64,000 bases of DNA from assembly GCA_016786705.1 (NCBI GenBank), contig JAEUVV010000006.1:1-64000 (forward strand), written 5' to 3'. The notes under the pieces are model-generated. The model did no database searches and was not told the DNA's origin. It saw nothing but the letters and a program-made list of their open reading frames with translations. The position numbers were made by a program, and so were the translations under genes. The DNA is from Taibaiella sp. (GTDB lineage Bacteria > Bacteroidota > Bacteroidia > Chitinophagales > Chitinophagaceae). Below are positions 8,077 through 16,763 of this stretch, piece after piece; the first letter of the stretch is position 1, and every line of letters begins with the position of its first letter.

Positions 8077-8091
8077 ATTCTTTTCAAATAG

Positions 8092-9981
8092 CTACATCAT
8101 ACTCACACTTCTCTCCACGAAGGCCGTAAGCGCTTCGCCTTTCAGCATACCCTGGGATAGCAACGCCAGATCAAAAGCCTGGCGGCTTAATTGCTCCTTA
8201 GCCTCCTCATCCTCGGTAGCGGCAATCTTCTGGATCAGTTTATTATTACTGTTCACCGATACCTTATAGTTATCCGGTAAGCTGCCATAAAAATTCATCA
8301 TACCACCACCCATTTTCGACATATCTTTCATCCGGCGCATGAATTCGTCCATCGTTATGGTCACCGGCAATTCATCCGGGTTCATAGCGGTCACCTCGAC
8401 ATTCATCGTACTATTGCTGATCGTTTTTTCAAACAAGGCTTTTACCGCATTTTGCTGATCTTCGGACAACACGCTTTCGTATTGATGATCTTTCTCTATC
8501 AGCTTGCTCATCACATCGGCATCTACACGCTTTAATTTTGTCTTTTCCAGTTTACTCTCCAGTAAAGAAATAAAGTGCGTATCCAGTGGCCCGTTCATCT
8601 CCAACACATCATAATCCTGCTTTGCCGCATTCTGGATATAGCTGTTCTGCACCCCCGGGTTATCACTGTATAAATAGATCACTTCACTATTTTTATCGGT
8701 TTGCAAAGGGCTCACTTTTGCCGCGTATTCCGGCAACGTGAAGTATTGCTTGCTTACATTTTCCAATAAGGCAAAATCTTTGGCTTTATCGTAAAACTTA
8801 TCTTCAGAGATCATCCCGTATTTCACAAACAAGCCGATATCTTTCCATTTTTCTTCATAAGATTTACGGTCGTTTTTGAACATCTCGCCCAGCTTTTCCG
8901 CTACTTTTTTCGTGATATAGCTGTTGATCTTTTTCACATTACCATCCGCCTGCAGGAAACTGCGCGAAACATTCAAAGGTATATCCGGGCTGTCGATCAC
9001 CCCATGCAGTAACATCAGGAATTCCGGAACGATATCTTTTACTTCATCGGTAATAAACACCTGGCGGCTGAACAATTTGATCTTATTACGCTGTAATTCC
9101 AGCTCGTTTTTCACTTTAGGGAAGTACAATACGCCGGTAAGACTAAACGGATAGTCCACATTCAGGTGGATCCAGAATAAAGGATCTTCAGAGTACGGGT
9201 ATAGTTCTTTATAGAAATTGAGGTAATCCTCGTCTTTCAGTTCTGTAGGCGCCTTTGTCCAGATTGGCTTAGTATTATTGATCAGGTTAGGCACTTCAAC
9301 TTCCTTGTATTTTGGCTTACCTTCTTCATCTTCGCCATCCTGGACATGCTCTGTTTTCATGCCAAACAGGATGGGAACAGGCAGGAACTGGCAATATTTG
9401 CGCAATATCGTTTCTATACGGGCTTCTTCCAGGAATTCTTCAGACTCTTCATTAATATATAAAGTGATGGTAGTACCTCTTTCGGTACGGGTACCCTCAG
9501 AGATCTCGAAACTGGTGCTGCCATCGCATTCCCAACGGGCAGGTGCCACACCTTCCTGGTAAGAGAGCGTATCGATCACCACCTTATCGGCCACCATAAA
9601 GGCCGAATAGAAGCCTAAACCGAATTTACCGATGATCTCATTGGCGTCTTTAGCGTCTTTGAATTTTTCTACAAACTCAGCAGCACCGGAAAAAGCTACC
9701 TGGTTAATGTATTTTTTGATCTCTTCGGCGGTCATACCGATACCGGAATCCGAAATGGTAATGGTCTTTGCCTCTTTATTTACGCTCACCTGCACATCCG
9801 GGGTGCCAATCTCACCTTTCACCTCACCTAAGGAAGATAAACGCTTTAATTTCTGAACTGCATCTACGGCATTGGAAACCAGCTCACGCAAAAAGATCTC
9901 ATTATCGGAATATAAAAATTTTTTAATAATAGGGAAAATATTCTCCGTGTGAATAGAAATGGTACCTTTTTCCTGTATCAT
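8092..9981 (-). CDS. htpG: molecular chaperone HtpG (Hsp90)
   Basis: Bacterial Hsp90, a cytosolic ATP-dependent dimeric chaperone. The 629 residues show the GHKL ATPase motifs in order: FLRELVSNAVDA near 30, DSGIGMT near 78, GKFGLGFYSAFMVADKV near 120 and GTTITLY near 170. The middle domain (about 220-500) and C-terminal dimerisation domain follow without breaks. Length is normal for the family. The gene is monocistronic with a shared bidirectional terminator behind it. The 228 bases upstream hold no gene. Confidence 0.95.
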   Translation of the reverse strand: MIQEKGTISIHTENIFPIIKKFLYSDNEIFLRELVSNAVDAVQKLKRLSSLGEVKGEIGTPDVQVSVNKEAKTITISDSGIGMTAEEIKKYINQVAFSGAAEFVEKFKDAKDANEIIGKFGLGFYSAFMVADKVVIDTLSYQEGVAPARWECDGSTSFEISEGTRTERGTTITLYINEESEEFLEEARIETILRKYCQFLPVPILFGMKTEHVQDGEDEEGKPKYKEVEVPNLINNTKPIWTKAPTELKDEDYLNFYKELYPYSEDPLFWIHLNVDYPFSLTGVLYFPKVKNELELQRNKIKLFSRQVFITDEVKDIVPEFLMLLHGVIDSPDIPLNVSRSFLQADGNVKKINSYITKKVAEKLGEMFKNDRKSYEEKWKDIGLFVKYGMISEDKFYDKAKDFALLENVSKQYFTLPEYAAKVSPLQTDKNSEVIYLYSDNPGVQNSYIQNAAKQDYDVLEMNGPLDTHFISLLESKLEKTKLKRVDADVMSKLIEKDHQYESVLSEDQQNAVKALFEKTISNSTMNVEVTAMNPDELPVTITMDEFMRRMKDMSKMGGGMMNFYGSLPDNYKVSVNSNNKLIQKIAATEDEEAKEQLSRQAFDLALLSQGMLKGEALTAFVERSVSMM

Positions 9982-10170
9982 AAATTATAGTTTGTTTTTT
10001 CATTTTACTTATCAAAAAATATTCCCGATTTAATTTTTTGATGGATTGACAGCATTAAACCATCAAAACTGTCACACTGTCAAACTCAAACTCAAATATT
10101 GTCAGCCCATATTACAACAATCTCTATATTCATTAACTATTGATTACCTTTATATTTATCCAGTTTAGCG

Positions 10171-10178
10171 TACCTTTG
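10171..10178 (+). promoter_or_regulatory. candidate -7 box
   Basis: TACCTTTG matches the Bacteroidota -7 consensus exactly, 31 bases before the ATG of the C45-family gene. No good -33 element is visible, so this is tentative. Confidence 0.35.
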
Positions 10179-10209
10179 AGCTCCTCTATATAAGCTGAAG
10201 CAAGGAAGC

Positions 10210-11883
10210 ATGAACCTGTTGAAGAAAATACTTAAGTGGTTTTTAATTATAGTCGCGGTAATCATCGTCCTGTTGACAGCCCTGACGATATATATATACA
10301 ATATTTCTGATGCGACACCTCCTGAGATCAATAACGAATCCCAGAGAGAGCCGGGCGCGGTAACGATTACAGATTCCATTTATACCCTGGGGGATAACTG
10401 GATCAGTAAGAATGAATATGGGCTTTATGAAATGTACATTAGCGGGGAACCGTATGAAAGAGGTCGTAAAGCGGGCAAATTGAGCCAATTCCTGATCCAG
10501 TCGCAGGAAATCGCGTTCACCGACCAGATCAGGACCATGATACCGTCTTCGAAATACCTGAAATTCCTGAAGTATGTCATTGGTTTCGTCAACCGGGACC
10601 TTTCGGATCATGTAAAAGAAGAGTATAAAGAAGAAATCTATGGAATCTCGAAGTCGGCTTCGACAGACAGCTTTCAATGGGTAGGGACGAATTATTCCAG
10701 GATACTAAACTATCATGCGGCACATGATGTAGGCCATGCCTTGCAAAATATGATGCTGGTTGGCTGTACCTCATTTGGCGTTTGGGGAGAGCATAGTGCC
10801 GATGGCAGCCTGATCCTGGGCCGGAATTTCGATTTTTGGGTCGGGGACGGCTTTGCCGCCAATAAAATTGTTGAATTTGTAGCCCCGAGCACCGGGTATA
10901 ATTTCGCTTATATTACCTGGGGCGGATTTACGGGCGTGGTATCCGGTATGAATGATAAAGGACTGACCGTTACTATAAATGCGGCCCCCTCTGAAATACC
11001 CTGGGGCGCTGCGACCCCGGTATCTCTTGTAGCCCGGGAAATTTTACAATATGCCCAGAATATTAATGAAGCGATCAAGATAGCGCAATCGCGGAAAATG
11101 TTTGTCAGTGAAAGCTTCCTGGTAGGATCGGCGCTGGATAAAAAAGCCATCCTGATTGAAAAGACGCCGAATAAAATGGATATTGTATATCCTTCTGACA
11201 ATGTGATCACCAGTACGAACCATTTCCAGGGTATAGAACTGGGCGCCCTGGCCAGGAACATGGAAGCTAAGGAAAAAAGCGCCTCCGTCTACCGGCAGAA
11301 GCACCTGGAACAGCTTCTCCAGGAACATATGCCTTTAGATCCCCTGGAAGCGGCAACTATTTTAAGAGACCAGCACGGACTTAATTACAGCGATATCGGT
11401 CTTGGCAATGAAAAGGCCATTAACCAGCTCATTGCTCACCACTCTATTATCATGCAGCCGGATAGCCTCCGTTTTTGGGTCAGCAGCAGTCCATGGCAGC
11501 TGGGGGCTTATATCTGTTACGATCTGAAGAAAGTATTTGCGGAACATGCTCTCCCGGTTAAGGGCAGTATTGCCCATAATGAATTGAATATTCCGGCAGA
11601 CACCTTTTTGAACAGCGCGGCTTATAAGGGGTATCAATACTTCCGCTTTGTAAAAAACAACTTCATGTATGACTATGATCATACATTTACTTTCAATACA
11701 GACAGCTTTATGTTCTCCAACCCGGTATATTACGATACTTACCGGATCCTGGGCGATTACTATAGTAACCAGGGCAACAAGGCCAAAGCTGAGGAGATGT
11801 ACCAGTTAGCACTCAAAAAGGAAATCGCCACAGAGCATGAGCGGGAGTCGATTATTAAAAAGCTGAAGAAAGTCAAACAGTGA
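10210..11883 (+). CDS. membrane-anchored C45-family acyltransferase/peptidase-like protein
   Basis: A 557-residue protein of the C45 (acyl-coenzyme A:6-aminopenicillanate acyltransferase-like, N-terminal nucleophile) superfamily. Residues 8-30 form a single membrane segment, so the catalytic part is probably extracytoplasmic. The likely autocatalytic nucleophile is Cys186 in VGCTSFG, followed by the typical GRNFDF and GMNDKGLTV strands. Family members cleave themselves before the Cys and then hydrolyse or transfer amide-linked acyl groups. The last ~60 residues look like one helical TPR-type repeat (YRILGDYYSNQGNKAKAEE). Substrate unknown; amide-lipid or phospholipid hydrolysis are options. 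It stands alone ahead of the glycan genes. Confidence 0.75.
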   Translation: MNLLKKILKWFLIIVAVIIVLLTALTIYIYNISDATPPEINNESQREPGAVTITDSIYTLGDNWISKNEYGLYEMYISGEPYERGRKAGKLSQFLIQSQEIAFTDQIRTMIPSSKYLKFLKYVIGFVNRDLSDHVKEEYKEEIYGISKSASTDSFQWVGTNYSRILNYHAAHDVGHALQNMMLVGCTSFGVWGEHSADGSLILGRNFDFWVGDGFAANKIVEFVAPSTGYNFAYITWGGFTGVVSGMNDKGLTVTINAAPSEIPWGAATPVSLVAREILQYAQNINEAIKIAQSRKMFVSESFLVGSALDKKAILIEKTPNKMDIVYPSDNVITSTNHFQGIELGALARNMEAKEKSASVYRQKHLEQLLQEHMPLDPLEAATILRDQHGLNYSDIGLGNEKAINQLIAHHSIIMQPDSLRFWVSSSPWQLGAYICYDLKKVFAEHALPVKGSIAHNELNIPADTFLNSAAYKGYQYFRFVKNNFMYDYDHTFTFNTDSFMFSNPVYYDTYRILGDYYSNQGNKAKAEEMYQLALKKEIATEHERESIIKKLKKVKQ

Positions 11884-11950
11884 TACGCCATGCCCTATTT
11901 TATGGTACATTTACCGTTTTTTTAAACCTTAATCTTCAAATCACAGGCAA

Positions 11951-13444
11951 ATGGGTGTAGTAAGGAAGCAGAGTATTTATTCTTCCATATATATCTTTAT
12001 AGGATTTGCGATAGGTGCGGCAAATACACTGCTGTTGTATACGAAATACCTTGACCTGGATCAATATGGTCTTACTGGTATTTTCAGAGACGTGTCTGTA
12101 TTGTTTTCCATGATGGCAACTTTCGGTACGAACAATGCGCTACTAAAGTTCTTCCCATTATACCAAGCACGCCTGGGACGGGAAAAAAACGACCTGCCTT
12201 TTCTCGTATTGTCTGTAGGCGTTATCGGCTGTATCTTTATTACGGCAGGCTTCCTTTTATTTAAAGACCTGATTGTTTTAAAGTTTTCAGAAAAGTCACC
12301 ACTTTTTGCACATTACTTCTTATTAAGTATCCCCTTAACTATTTCCTTACTTATGATGTTGCAGATGGAAGGCTTCAGCTATATGCTCAAGCGTACTGCT
12401 GCCGGGAACCTGATCAAGGATATTGGCTTTAGGCTTGTACAGACCATTGCCATCCTGTTATACATTTTTCACATAATTGATATTGATACTTTTTTCCTGA
12501 TCTTCTCATTTATGTATGTGCCTTCTGTAATTGCAATGGTGATCCTAATCACCTATAAAGATGGCATAAAGCTGAATTTTCGCATCAGCTCGCTTACAAA
12601 AAAAATCTATCGTAAAATAATCAGCTTTTCTCTTTTTCATTTTTCAGGCGTAATGATTTCCGTTTTACCCTTTGCCCTGAACGGAATATTAATTGCAGGC
12701 ATTAGTGATAAGGGCCTGAGTGATGTAGGAGTATATACGATTGCCATATTTATGGTTACTATGCTGGATATACCCCTACGCGGTATGCGGGGCATAGGCA
12801 GCGCCACCTATTCTGAAGCATTCCTCCACAATGATATTGACAAAGTGGCCCGTATGCAGAAAGGAGCTTCCCTTAGTTTACTGATTGTGGGATTTGCCCT
12901 GTTTGGTCTAATTTTTCCGAATATGGAAAACATTATTTATTTCAGCAAGGGTAAAGATTTTCATCCTGCCATAAATATCTTCCTGATCGTAGGGACTGCC
13001 AAACTTATAGAGCTGTCTATGGGCATGAATGACACGCTGCTGACCTTATCCAAATATTGGAAAACAGATTTTTTTATTGCTACATTTATAGTTGTGATTT
13101 CTATTCCCACCAATATTATTTTCATTAAGTGGAACCCTTTACTGGGTGCCGCTTTTGGCCAGGCAATCATGTTGTTAATGTTCTGCCTGCTGCGCACAGC
13201 TGCAATTTATAAATATTTTAAAATTCAGCCTTATACCAGTAAAACTCCATTAGTAATGCTGATTGGCACTTTAGCTACGATCATTACCGTGTGCCTGCCC
13301 AACCTTGAAAATCCTTTTGCCGATATTTTTTTAAAAGGTCTTGTATTTATTATACTCTATGCCGTCCCTGTCATTTATTTTAATATCTCAAAAGAAATAA
13401 ATGACTTATTCCTGCTCATCAAAAAAAGAATCCTTAGAAAATAA
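11951..13444 (+). CDS. polysaccharide flippase (Wzx/MVF superfamily)
   Basis: A 497-residue polytopic membrane protein with about 12-14 hydrophobic segments spread through its length. Its N-terminus (GVVRKQSIYSSIYIFIGFAIGAANTLLLY) is of the type seen in O-antigen and exopolysaccharide lipid-linked-repeat flippases. Such proteins move undecaprenyl-linked oligosaccharides across the inner membrane. The downstream glycosyltransferase starts one base after its stop, so the two are co-translated. I see no soluble domain. The precise glycan cannot be told. Confidence 0.85.
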   Translation: MGVVRKQSIYSSIYIFIGFAIGAANTLLLYTKYLDLDQYGLTGIFRDVSVLFSMMATFGTNNALLKFFPLYQARLGREKNDLPFLVLSVGVIGCIFITAGFLLFKDLIVLKFSEKSPLFAHYFLLSIPLTISLLMMLQMEGFSYMLKRTAAGNLIKDIGFRLVQTIAILLYIFHIIDIDTFFLIFSFMYVPSVIAMVILITYKDGIKLNFRISSLTKKIYRKIISFSLFHFSGVMISVLPFALNGILIAGISDKGLSDVGVYTIAIFMVTMLDIPLRGMRGIGSATYSEAFLHNDIDKVARMQKGASLSLLIVGFALFGLIFPNMENIIYFSKGKDFHPAINIFLIVGTAKLIELSMGMNDTLLTLSKYWKTDFFIATFIVVISIPTNIIFIKWNPLLGAAFGQAIMLLMFCLLRTAAIYKYFKIQPYTSKTPLVMLIGTLATIITVCLPNLENPFADIFLKGLVFIILYAVPVIYFNISKEINDLFLLIKKRILRK

Positions 13445-13445
13445 C

Positions 13446-14438
13446 ATGCTCTCTATCATCATTGTCAATTATTACGGGAAAGAGGTGTTAAAAACATGCC
13501 TGGATAGTGTTATAAAATATACCACGCATATACCTTATGAAATCATTGTTATTGATAACGCCGCAGATGAAATAACCCGGCAGCTACTTAAGACCTTAGA
13601 AAAACCTGTAACATGGGTAAACATGGGTTATAATAGTGGTTTTGGCCGGGCTAACAATAAAGCCTTTTCAATTATGAAAGGAGATGCAGCGCTTTTGTTA
13701 AACCCGGATTGCATCGCATTCGACCATTCCATTGAACTGTGCTACCAGGAATTTATACAATCTGCTTATGTAGCCTGTGGCATACAACTACAACATGAAG
13801 ATGGCAGTTTCCAGATCTCGGGGAACTATGCGATGAAGGGAGGACTGAATTCTTTACTCCCCTTACCTTATGTTGGCAATATGGTAAAATTTGCCGGCAC
13901 GCTTATGGGCGTCAAAAAGCCACACAGCAGCAATCCTGCACGGGAAGTGATCGTAGACTGGATCAATGGCGCCTTCCTGATGATCAAGAAATCTGCCATT
14001 GATGCTACCAATGGTTTTGATGAAGATTTTTTTCTCTATTCTGAAGAAGCAGAGTTCTGCAGCAGGCTCCGCAAGTATGGGCAGCTATGTGTATATGGTA
14101 ATTATAAAATTACACACTTAGTAGGCGCACTGGCTACAGAAGCTTTCGGCGGAAATAATAATAGTTACTATGCACTCTACGACAAAAAAGGGAAACAGCT
14201 CATCCTCTCCAGTATGGTCCGCATTCGTAAAGAATTCGGATGGGGTTGGTTTTTGTTTATGTTAATTATGTATACAATCACTATCCCGGTTTATTTTATT
14301 TGCGGCCTGATACATAGCTTATTTACTGCCAGGAACCAACTTAAGCACTTTTTGGGGTTTTCAGTAAATGTATTAACAGTATGGAGTTATTTTTTTACTA
14401 TCACTACCAACAAGCCTTATTTTTATAAAGTTTTATAA
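13446..14438 (+). CDS. GT2-family glycosyltransferase, membrane-associated
   Basis: An inverting GT-A glycosyltransferase of about 330 residues. The ATG at 13446 opens directly on the Rossmann-like SIIIVNYYG; the frame reaches back into the flippase gene but that part is its shadow. Features are VIDNA near 36, LLNPDC (the DxD equivalent, near 85), the acceptor-side WINGAFLMIKKSA and DEDFFLYSEEAEFCSR. The order resembles rhamnosyl/galactofuranosyl transferases such as WbbL. One or two hydrophobic stretches near the C-terminus could attach it to the inner membrane. It is the second gene of the flippase operon. Confidence 0.88.
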   Translation: MLSIIIVNYYGKEVLKTCLDSVIKYTTHIPYEIIVIDNAADEITRQLLKTLEKPVTWVNMGYNSGFGRANNKAFSIMKGDAALLLNPDCIAFDHSIELCYQEFIQSAYVACGIQLQHEDGSFQISGNYAMKGGLNSLLPLPYVGNMVKFAGTLMGVKKPHSSNPAREVIVDWINGAFLMIKKSAIDATNGFDEDFFLYSEEAEFCSRLRKYGQLCVYGNYKITHLVGALATEAFGGNNNSYYALYDKKGKQLILSSMVRIRKEFGWGWFLFMLIMYTITIPVYFICGLIHSLFTARNQLKHFLGFSVNVLTVWSYFFTITTNKPYFYKVL

Positions 14439-14743
14439 CCGCATTGCAATAAACAAAAAATCGCAAGTCGGTAACATAAGATTTTTACAATCAGGTAAGC
14501 ATTGATGCTGCCTCTCTCGTATTAATCCAAAGCTATTTCATCGCTTCGAAGTACGGGACCAGAACTATCTCCATATTAAACTTAGCCCTGGATGAACAGA
14601 TAATATTGGAGCTGTTACCAAGTAAAAGTACTGGTAAAACGAGCCCCATGTTCCTGATAATATTTACAAGAAACCCATGCTAATTGGTTTTTATTAAACC
14701 CAATCTATTTACATTTGTCATTTATTTTTATAAATTAAGCATT
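14439..14743 (+). other. intergenic gap inside the glycan island
   Basis: Three hundred and five bases with no gene, tRNA or clear terminator. The base composition resembles the neighbouring AT-rich genes, so a decayed gene is possible, but nothing can be recognised. Confidence 0.4.
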
Positions 14744-15745
14744 ATGAATTGCAGGCTCTGTGGTGCCCCCTCTGAAGTTGTAGTAAAAAATCATCACGGA
14801 TATCAGGAAAATATATCTTTTGATATATTTGAATGCAGTAAATGTAATACCAGTTTTGTTCTGCCTGTAAGCTTCTCTACCGAAATCTACCAGCTTATAT
14901 ACCAAAATGCAAGTACAATAACTGGATATAACAGGTACTATCATTACGCTAATGAAGTAAAAAAATCAGGCAATCCTTTGGCCTTTCTGGCTAATAAGGA
15001 ACCCATGTACTGGGCTGTAAAAGAAAAGCTTAAAAACTTTTCCGGCAAGAAGATTTTAGAAGTCGGCTCCGGGTTTGGTTATTTAACCTATGCTATTGCT
15101 CAACAGGGGTATGATATTGTCGGCATTGATATATCCTCGAATGCCATTACTGAGGCACAAAAAAAGTTTGGTAACTTATACGAATGTGCTGATGTATTTG
15201 AATATTACAAAAAACACCTGAACGAATTTGACTTAATTATCCTGACTGAGGTAATTGAACACCTGGAATACCCTGTAGCATTCATTGACTGCCTGGTAAA
15301 AATGATAAAAGAGGATGGCGAAATCCTGATCACCACGCCTAATAAAACAGCCCATAGCGGCGCTTCAATGTGGATGTCCGATCTGCCGCCGGTCCATTTA
15401 TGGTGGTTTCCCGAATCTGCCGCAACGTACATAGCGGAAACCTTAAAATGTGATATTGAATTTACCAATTTTAAGCCATTCAATCAAAATCATTTTATAA
15501 AACCAAGATACCGCTTTTTTAAAGATCATGGTTATATCCCGCCCCGCCTCAACAGCGATGGGACAGTAAAGGACCCTGCAGTTTGGGAAGAAGAAAAAAT
15601 GAGCCCGTTTAAGCGGTGGGCACAAAAAGTGTTTACAAAGATCACCACCAATACACTCATTTATCCGTTTGTCGCAAGGACAGCATACCCGCTAAAAAGA
15701 ACAGCAACCCTGGCCTTCACTTTAAAGAAGACGGGAATAAAATAA
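14744..15745 (+). CDS. zinc-ribbon SAM-dependent methyltransferase
   Basis: A class I methyltransferase of 333 residues. The N-terminus holds two Cys pairs (CRLCG at 3-7 and CSKCN near 31) that probably bind zinc, as in sugar C-methyltransferases and related enzymes of glycan clusters. The Rossmann domain starts near residue 100 with motif I LEVGSGFGYL and motif II GIDIS, followed by the acidic LTEVIEHL. The start at 14744 gives MNCRLCG; a TTG 60 bases upstream is unlikely. Between two glycosyltransferase genes, a role in modifying a sugar or lipid carrier is likely but unproven. Confidence 0.82.
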   Translation: MNCRLCGAPSEVVVKNHHGYQENISFDIFECSKCNTSFVLPVSFSTEIYQLIYQNASTITGYNRYYHYANEVKKSGNPLAFLANKEPMYWAVKEKLKNFSGKKILEVGSGFGYLTYAIAQQGYDIVGIDISSNAITEAQKKFGNLYECADVFEYYKKHLNEFDLIILTEVIEHLEYPVAFIDCLVKMIKEDGEILITTPNKTAHSGASMWMSDLPPVHLWWFPESAATYIAETLKCDIEFTNFKPFNQNHFIKPRYRFFKDHGYIPPRLNSDGTVKDPAVWEEEKMSPFKRWAQKVFTKITTNTLIYPFVARTAYPLKRTATLAFTLKKTGIK

Positions 15746-15795
15746 AGGGTCGGTATTTTTTTAGACATCTGCATTATAAATATACATTACCACAC

Positions 15796-15801
15796 AGGAG
15801 G
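15796..15801 (+). promoter_or_regulatory. strong Shine-Dalgarno site
   Basis: A perfect AGGAGG lies eight bases before the ATG at 15810. It fixes the start of the second GT2 gene and stands out because most genes in this window have no Shine-Dalgarno motif. Confidence 0.75.
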
Positions 15802-15809
15802 TTAAAGAA

Positions 15810-16748
15810 ATGAGCTCAGTTCAGATTTCAATATGCATTCCCTGCTATAAAAATGAAAGTAAGCTACAAAGATTACTGGAAAGCATTGCGCTGCAATCAT
15901 TTACCAACTACGAGATCGTCCTTACAGACGACAGCCCGGATGACAGGATATTTAAGCTGATACAAAGCAAGTACGCTGATCTCGCTATCCGGTACTATAA
16001 AAATGAAAAGGCCCTGGGCTCCCCGGAAAACTGGAATATTGCCATAGCAAAGGCCAAAGGAGATTGGATAAAAATAATGCATCACGATGATTATTTTACC
16101 CATAAAGACAGCCTTAAAAACTTCTTCAATGCAACTTCAGCAAACGTGGACTTCGTATTTTGCAATTATATAAATGTATACGAAGAAAACAATACGCAAC
16201 GTGTATTTCGCTTTCCAAAAACCAAAATGAAAGGGTTGCTTAAAGAGCCGATGATACTTAATGCCAGAAACATTATTGGCAATCCGAGCTGCACCCTTAT
16301 TCGGGCGACATTTAAATCTACAGCATATGACAAAAGGTTTATCTGGAAAGTAGACCTTGAATATTACATCAGCCTATTGAAAAAAGGCGCCCGCATCGCA
16401 CACCTGGACCAGGAGCTGATTTGCGTAGGCATGAGCAGCGGGCAAATTACCAATAGCGTAAAGTTAAACCCGGCATTCGAATTACCGGAATCCTACTTTC
16501 TCCTGGAAAAATATGGTATTGCATGCCTTGATAATGTGAAAGTTTACGACTCTTACTGGCGCACTTTCCGCAACCTTAAACTATATACATTGGCCGGTAT
16601 TAAAAAGTATGCAGATTATAACTGGCCACCGGTTATACACCGAATGCTGCTTCACTTAGACAAGTGTAACAAAAAAAACTTAGGTAACGGTTTTTATTCT
16701 AAATTTATGATGTACTGGTCCTATTTAAAAAGGCCAAAAAATACATAA
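15810..16748 (+). CDS. GT2-family glycosyltransferase
   Basis: A 312-residue GT-A enzyme beginning SVQISICIPCYKNE and followed by LTDDSPDD (near 37), GSPENWNIAIAKAKGDW and MHHDDYF (the DxD-like metal site near 91). It has no membrane segment, so it should act on the cytoplasmic face on a lipid-linked glycan. The start is supported by a perfect Shine-Dalgarno site. It is the last gene of the glycan island; ligA starts 15 bases later and may be read from the same transcript. Confidence 0.88.
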   Translation: MSSVQISICIPCYKNESKLQRLLESIALQSFTNYEIVLTDDSPDDRIFKLIQSKYADLAIRYYKNEKALGSPENWNIAIAKAKGDWIKIMHHDDYFTHKDSLKNFFNATSANVDFVFCNYINVYEENNTQRVFRFPKTKMKGLLKEPMILNARNIIGNPSCTLIRATFKSTAYDKRFIWKVDLEYYISLLKKGARIAHLDQELICVGMSSGQITNSVKLNPAFELPESYFLLEKYGIACLDNVKVYDSYWRTFRNLKLYTLAGIKKYADYNWPPVIHRMLLHLDKCNKKNLGNGFYSKFMMYWSYLKRPKNT

Positions 16749-16763
16749 ATAATTCTTAGCCTC

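Noticed and set aside
10137..10379. Minus-strand frame upstream of the C45-family gene
   Set aside because: It overlaps the start of a well-supported plus-strand gene and has no family features.
15616..15813. Plus-strand frame between the methyltransferase and the second GT2 gene
   Set aside because: It overlaps the real methyltransferase end in another frame and ends at the GT2 start, where a perfect Shine-Dalgarno site marks the true gene.
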